From: DASRLE01 sp963825315
GTDB lineage: Bacteria > Verrucomicrobiota > Verrucomicrobiia > Limisphaerales > Palsa-1400
Direction: 5' to 3'
Assembly (NCBI GenBank): GCA_963825315.1
Contig: CAWGST010000001.1
Span: 1,302,001 to 1,366,000 of the forward strand
Length of the DNA: 64,000 nucleotides
Shown: in pieces, positions 59,797 to 64,000 of the stretch
How positions within the stretch are numbered: position 1 is the first letter of the stretch
How the letters are laid out: every line of letters begins with the position of its first letter
Notes under the pieces: model-generated
Told to the model about the DNA's origin: nothing
Seen by the model: only the letters and a program-made list of their open reading frames with translations
Databases searched by the model: none
Position numbers and translations under genes: made by a program

Positions 59797-62700
59797 TCAC
59801 CTCGGGCCGATGGGTTGTGCAGGGAAGAGTTGTGACGGCGGCACGCGCTGAGGATTTATGAAGTCATTTCCGCCACCGCTCCACCCACGAAGCGGCGAAG
59901 GTTCAACAATCGCGGGCGTATTCGGAACGAATTGCCCCGTGTTCTGGATGGGAATGACTTTGTTGGGAACAGGTATTCCCAACTCCTGGCTGGCTTGGGC
60001 TGCGTCAGTGTAAAGTTTGTCCGTTACCGGGGTGCCTTCCCATAGGCCGTTTGCAAAAGACGATTCTGGAGCCGTTGTGTAGTGGTAGAGAAGATTTGGC
60101 GCTGTTTCCTCTGCGGCAGCCAACGCATCGACTTCCTCCGCCCCGGCGGCGAACCCCCCTAAGCCCGCCGTTGCTGCCAGGACTCCCACATTAGCCAGCG
60201 CTTGGCTCAATTCGTCGGGGTTGTTTAACAGCGCATTAAGTTGATTGACAAGATTAGTTAAATCCTGTTGACGCGCACACGGGTCCGTCGCAAAGTTCGC
60301 CCCTGAGAGCGCTGCCGAGGCCAACGCGTTCGCAACTTGTTCCTCTCCATAGGATGTGGAGAGCGTTCCTGCCAATTGCGACGGCCCGGCCACCATGTTG
60401 TAGGCCGCGTTGCCCACGTTTTGCGCTCCCTGGCCTGCTCCCTGGACGAAGCCGCCGGTGATTTGCAGAAGCTCCCAGACGGTGTATTCTCCGTAAGGGT
60501 CGAAAAACATGATCGGATCATTTCCTGCAAAACTGTAAGCATTGGGACCGCCTCCAAGTCCCAACGGGTCTTGATTCAGCCAGCGCTGGAAATTCGGTTC
60601 ATAGAACCTTCGCGGATAGGCGTAGATTCCGGGACTGGAAAAGAATTCCATCGAGGAGAACCGATAATGATTGGCGTCAGCCAGCGCGCCCCATCGACCA
60701 AGCAGCTTTCCAAAGGCGTCGTAGCGATACCGGGCAACAATATTTTGGTAGGCATCGATTAACGCCGTGATGTTTCCACTCCCATCGGCATGATAAAATG
60801 TCGAACCGTTGGAATCAGTCCGCGCCAGCAATCCGCCGATACCACCCGCTCCTTGCAAACTCAAGCTGAGGTCCAATCCGCGTGTGTAAGTAACCTTCGG
60901 ATTGTTGTTGGTATCGCCCTCCTGGATGACGAGCGGGCCGTCACAGACATAATGAATCTCGTTTGTTTCAACCCACGCACTGGTTTGCCAGGTGTATTCA
61001 CGCGTGATGCGGCGGCGATTGAGGCCGTCATAAACGAATCCAACGCACGATGCGTTGGTTTCAAAGACATTCGTTAACTGATTCTCGGCATCGTAGGAGA
61101 AAACACGCGTTCCGTCGTTCGTCAGGTTTCCGTTGGCGTCGTATTGGAGCGTAACATTAGTGTACACATTTAAGGTGAGGGAGTTTGTTGCAGCGACGCC
61201 GTAAGGGTTTTGCGCAATGATTGTAAAAATGTTCGCTCCGTTGGCCAGCGTGTTGCTGCCGCCGGCGAAAGTAAAATCACCGTAGGTTTGCGCGCCTACG
61301 CCGTTGATGGTCACATTGGTCGCCGGAACCGGCGTTGCGCCTGTGACCGTCAGCGGGCCGGTGCGGGTGACGTTGTCGATTTGATTGAGGGCATCAACAT
61401 TGAAGGTTTGAACGAGGGCGTCGTTGGTGCGGGTATGGAGATTCCCGGCGGCATCATACGCATAGGCGAGTTGTTCGTTGTGGCGCAATGATCCATTGGC
61501 TTCCCTGGCCGACCAAGTGGTTAGTTGATCGATGCCGTCGTAGCCAACCGTCACGGTATTAGTCGTCAGGCCCAACTGGCGCGTAATGTTGGTCCGCAAG
61601 CCAAGCAAATCCAGACCATACTCGTAGCCGTCCAAAGGATGGCCCCAGTAATTGAGCAGCGCGGTGTTGGTTAATCGGCTCAGATTGTCGTATTGATTGA
61701 TGATGGATGCTTCGTTCGGCAACGTGATGCCACCAATCCGATACTGGTTGATCGAGGAAGGATACTGGTAGCCAAAGGCCCCGGCTGGCGACGTGATTCC
61801 GGTCATTCGCCAGGCTGAATCGTAGCCGTAAGTTTGCGACCACAAACCGGAAGGTTGGGTGAGGCTCAGGTTGGTGCGGTGGCCCTGATTGTAGGCGTAG
61901 CTGACGGTGTTGCTGACGGTGTTGCTGGTCCACAGGTCAGTTTCGCTTTGCAATTGGCCGGTGGCGGTGTAGGTGAATTTCGTCGTGCCTACGCCGTCGG
62001 TCATGTTGGTCAGTTCATTGATGGCGTCGTATTGGTTGCTGATGGTCAGTTGCGGATAGATTATGGTCTTCAGGTTGCCGACGGCGTCGTAGGTGTAGCC
62101 GGTGGTGGTGCCGATCATCGCACGGTTGGTCATCCGGCCATCGGCGTCGTACGAATAGGTCATTATGGTCGTGCCGAGGGCGTTCGTCTTGCTTGTCAGC
62201 CGCCCGTAAATGTCGTAGCCCCACTGGGTTTTGTTGGTCTTCGCGTCGGTCAGGCTGATGAGGTCGCTCGCGCCATCGCAGGCGTATTGAGTCACTTGAT
62301 TGTTGGCGTTGGTTTCGGCTGTCTTGCGGCCTGCGGCGTCGAATCCGTAATAGGTCGCGTTTCCAAGTTGATTTGTATAGGCGGTCATTCCTGCGGGGGA
62401 ATAGCCAAAGTACTCAGTGCCGCCGCCGGGATAACTGCGCGTCAACATTCGCCCCAAATTATCGTAGGTCATTTTGACGCTTACACCGTTGACATCCACG
62501 ATGTTGGTGGCACGATCCAGGGTGTCGTAGGAAATGGCTTTGACCTGTCCAAAGGCATTGCTGACGGCGACCGGCAACCCCTGGTTGTTATACCAGTTGG
62601 TAATGCTTGAACCCGCGCCGTCGGTGGTGTTGGTGATCTGGCCGATGAGGTTGTAGGCGTTGGTGACGCTGGAACCGTCGGCATAAACAACGCTTGTCAT

Positions 62701-64000
62701 CCGGCTTTCATTGTCGTAATTGAATACAGTGGTATTGGTCAATGCGTCTTGAATGGAATCCAGCGCCCCGCAGGCGCAATAGCCATAAATCGTGGGAAAG
62801 CCCAGGGCGTTTGTCGCCGCCACTATTTCCCGGATGTTGTTGTATCCGAACGAATTCGTATATCCCATCCGGTCAACCACCTGCACCAGGTCAAGGTTAC
62901 TGTAAGTATAAGAAACGGTCGTCCCATCCGGATAGGCCACTTGCGCCAGGCGCTGCAAGTTGTCCCAAGTATTGCCGACTGAAAGCCCCCGCGCGTCGGT
63001 GTAGGCAGAAACCAAATCATTCGAATGTGTAAATGAATTCGTTGCGAAACCAATGGCAATTTGCCGCGCCAGAAAGTTATCACTCCCGTAAATGTTCGTT
63101 ATGACCAATCCGGTGGGGAGAGTGACGCTGACAACCTGCTGATTCGTGTTGTAAATATAGCTGGTGATTTCGTTCAGCGCATCGTAATGGATGAGCGTTT
63201 CGTGATAGGCATTGAAAAGATTGCTGGAGACCTGAACGCCCATCGCGTTTGTGGCGGTGATCAGATCAATGCCATTGGTGGCGTTATAGGTAAAAATGTT
63301 CGTGCGCACGGCCACGGTTCCGCCCAACGACCAGGTGCTGGCGTTGGTGAGCACGTTGCCGATGGAGTTGCGGTCGGTGCGGCTGAAGGAGGTCGTGCCA
63401 TCCGGCAGGACGCGTCCCACCAGCAAGGGCAGGCATTGCGAGCCTTCAAATTCCGTGTTGGTCTTGCCAGCGTAGTCGTACCACATTTTTTGGCCTTCGA
63501 TGGTTCCGGCGCTGTCTGGACTTGGCGCACGCTCCATGGAAATGGTCTGGCCGGTGGCGCCCGAGCCTGTTAACAGCCAGTGTTTCATGCGGGCCTTCAG
63601 GAAATCATTGCTCGTGAACGCGGAAATGTTGGTTGTGGACAATGCGGCATATTGGAGCCGGCCCCAATGAAAACTGTCGCGCAAATTCAAATCGGCATTG
63701 TCGAGCGTGTTGGTAAATGGGGTTGTGTTGGGAACCGTTGAATACGTAGCGGCGATCCCCGGCTCGTTATCCTGATAAAGATATAATTCCGTGCCACCGT
63801 CCGGCTCGGTCACCTGCACGGAGCGGCCATTGGGGGCAATATTGGCGCCGGTTGTGTCTGTGATCGCAAAAGAGGTCGTGCCATAAGGTGTCGTGAGGTT
63901 GGTGACCCAATTGAAATTAGTGTCATACAAAAACGAGCTTGAAATACCGCCAACGTCGGTGATGTTGGTCAGCACGCCGTTTGTGTCATAAGAAAGAGTG
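59797..64000 (-). CDS. RHS-repeat polymorphic toxin with ADP-ribosyltransferase-like tip (5' end outside window)
   Basis: At least 1400 residues; the frame continues past 64000 (TLSYDTNGVLTNITDVGGIS). It consists of many RHS/YD repeats, then the RHS core: FYHADGSGNITALIDAYQNI, RRFYEPNFQRWLNQDPLGLGGG and FAGNDPIMFFDPYGEY. After a ~170-residue Gly/Ala-rich linker, the tip starts LLYHYTTAPESSFANGLWEG and goes on YTDAAQASQELGIPVPNKVI. The YHYTT start recalls the Tox-ART-HYD1 ADP-ribosyltransferase class. The downstream gene is the candidate immunity protein. Confidence 0.85.
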   Translation of the reverse strand, partial: TLSYDTNGVLTNITDVGGISSSFLYDTNFNWVTNLTTPYGTTSFAITDTTGANIAPNGRSVQVTEPDGGTELYLYQDNEPGIAATYSTVPNTTPFTNTLDNADLNLRDSFHWGRLQYAALSTTNISAFTSNDFLKARMKHWLLTGSGATGQTISMERAPSPDSAGTIEGQKMWYDYAGKTNTEFEGSQCLPLLVGRVLPDGTTSFSRTDRNSIGNVLTNASTWSLGGTVAVRTNIFTYNATNGIDLITATNAMGVQVSSNLFNAYHETLIHYDALNEITSYIYNTNQQVVSVTLPTGLVITNIYGSDNFLARQIAIGFATNSFTHSNDLVSAYTDARGLSVGNTWDNLQRLAQVAYPDGTTVSYTYSNLDLVQVVDRMGYTNSFGYNNIREIVAATNALGFPTIYGYCACGALDSIQDALTNTTVFNYDNESRMTSVVYADGSSVTNAYNLIGQITNTTDGAGSSITNWYNNQGLPVAVSNAFGQVKAISYDTLDRATNIVDVNGVSVKMTYDNLGRMLTRSYPGGGTEYFGYSPAGMTAYTNQLGNATYYGFDAAGRKTAETNANNQVTQYACDGASDLISLTDAKTNKTQWGYDIYGRLTSKTNALGTTIMTYSYDADGRMTNRAMIGTTTGYTYDAVGNLKTIIYPQLTISNQYDAINELTNMTDGVGTTKFTYTATGQLQSETDLWTSNTVSNTVSYAYNQGHRTNLSLTQPSGLWSQTYGYDSAWRMTGITSPAGAFGYQYPSSINQYRIGGITLPNEASIINQYDNLSRLTNTALLNYWGHPLDGYEYGLDLLGLRTNITRQLGLTTNTVTVGYDGIDQLTTWSAREANGSLRHNEQLAYAYDAAGNLHTRTNDALVQTFNVDALNQIDNVTRTGPLTVTGATPVPATNVTINGVGAQTYGDFTFAGGSNTLANGANIFTIIAQNPYGVAATNSLTLNVYTNVTLQYDANGNLTNDGTRVFSYDAENQLTNVFETNASCVGFVYDGLNRRRITREYTWQTSAWVETNEIHYVCDGPLVIQEGDTNNNPKVTYTRGLDLSLSLQGAGGIGGLLARTDSNGSTFYHADGSGNITALIDAYQNIVARYRYDAFGKLLGRWGALADANHYRFSSMEFFSSPGIYAYPRRFYEPNFQRWLNQDPLGLGGGPNAYSFAGNDPIMFFDPYGEYTVWELLQITGGFVQGAGQGAQNVGNAAYNMVAGPSQLAGTLSTSYGEEQVANALASAALSGANFATDPCARQQDLTNLVNQLNALLNNPDELSQALANVGVLAATAGLGGFAAGAEEVDALAAAEETAPNLLYHYTTAPESSFANGLWEGTPVTDKLYTDAAQASQELGIPVPNKVIPIQNTGQFVPNTPAIVEPSPLRGWSGGGNDFINPQRVPPSQLFPAQPIGPR

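Overview
The window looks like a chromosomal segment of a soil or freshwater Verrucomicrobiota bacterium of the Pedosphaera/Limisphaerales type. That is an inference from several signs: many secreted Thr/Asn-rich proteins, very large RHS and beta-rich surface proteins, a class I lysyl-tRNA synthetase, futalosine-pathway menaquinone synthesis (mqnC), ECF-sigma regulation, and many non-coding hairpin repeats between genes. No rRNA, complete tRNA, CRISPR array, plasmid or phage structural gene was seen.

Layout. 1-620: decayed toxin-antitoxin debris. 672-1782: a methyltransferase and a small membrane protein. 2035-8190: a tripartite MacA-MacB-TolC-type export operon. 8198-14362: a beta-CASP hydrolase, then secreted/membrane proteins on the minus strand, including two paralogous Thr/Asn-rich proteins. 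14864-17239: small proteins and an ECF sigma/anti-sigma-like/Spy-like cluster. 17364-18363: an intact IS630-family element. 18407-20065: a promoter/operator region and a three-gene toxin-antitoxin-SecB-like chaperone module. 20238-25731: a copper-type P-ATPase, a possible tRNA-Gly relic, a hypothetical gene and class I LysRS. 26234-32606: an RHS protein, an 80-residue coupled ORF and a secreted beta protein in one minus-strand operon. 33504-37622: a large secreted C10 cysteine protease. 37606-45298: Nudix, two cyclophilins, a glucose/sorbosone dehydrogenase, a GH8 xylanase-like enzyme, MqnC, an oxidoreductase and a sugar aminotransferase. 45300-46541: a cluster of small toxin/antitoxin genes. 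46692-54316: glycosyltransferase, arginine decarboxylase, Nif3-like protein, HtrA-like protease and a secreted protein. 54424-59200: VCBS and NHL beta-propeller proteins. 59322-64000: a second RHS protein (running off the window) with an ADP-ribosyltransferase-like tip, followed by a candidate immunity gene.

The strongest systems-level candidates are the toxin-antitoxin-chaperone (TAC) module at 18531-20065, with its own palindromic operators, and the RHS toxin/immunity pair at 59322-64000. At least eight genes carry single-base frameshifts, nine sites in all. Where the flanking protein could be read, the shift often lies in or next to a short homopolymer. This points to residual sequencing indels rather than nine independent gene deaths, so the split genes are annotated here as single genes.
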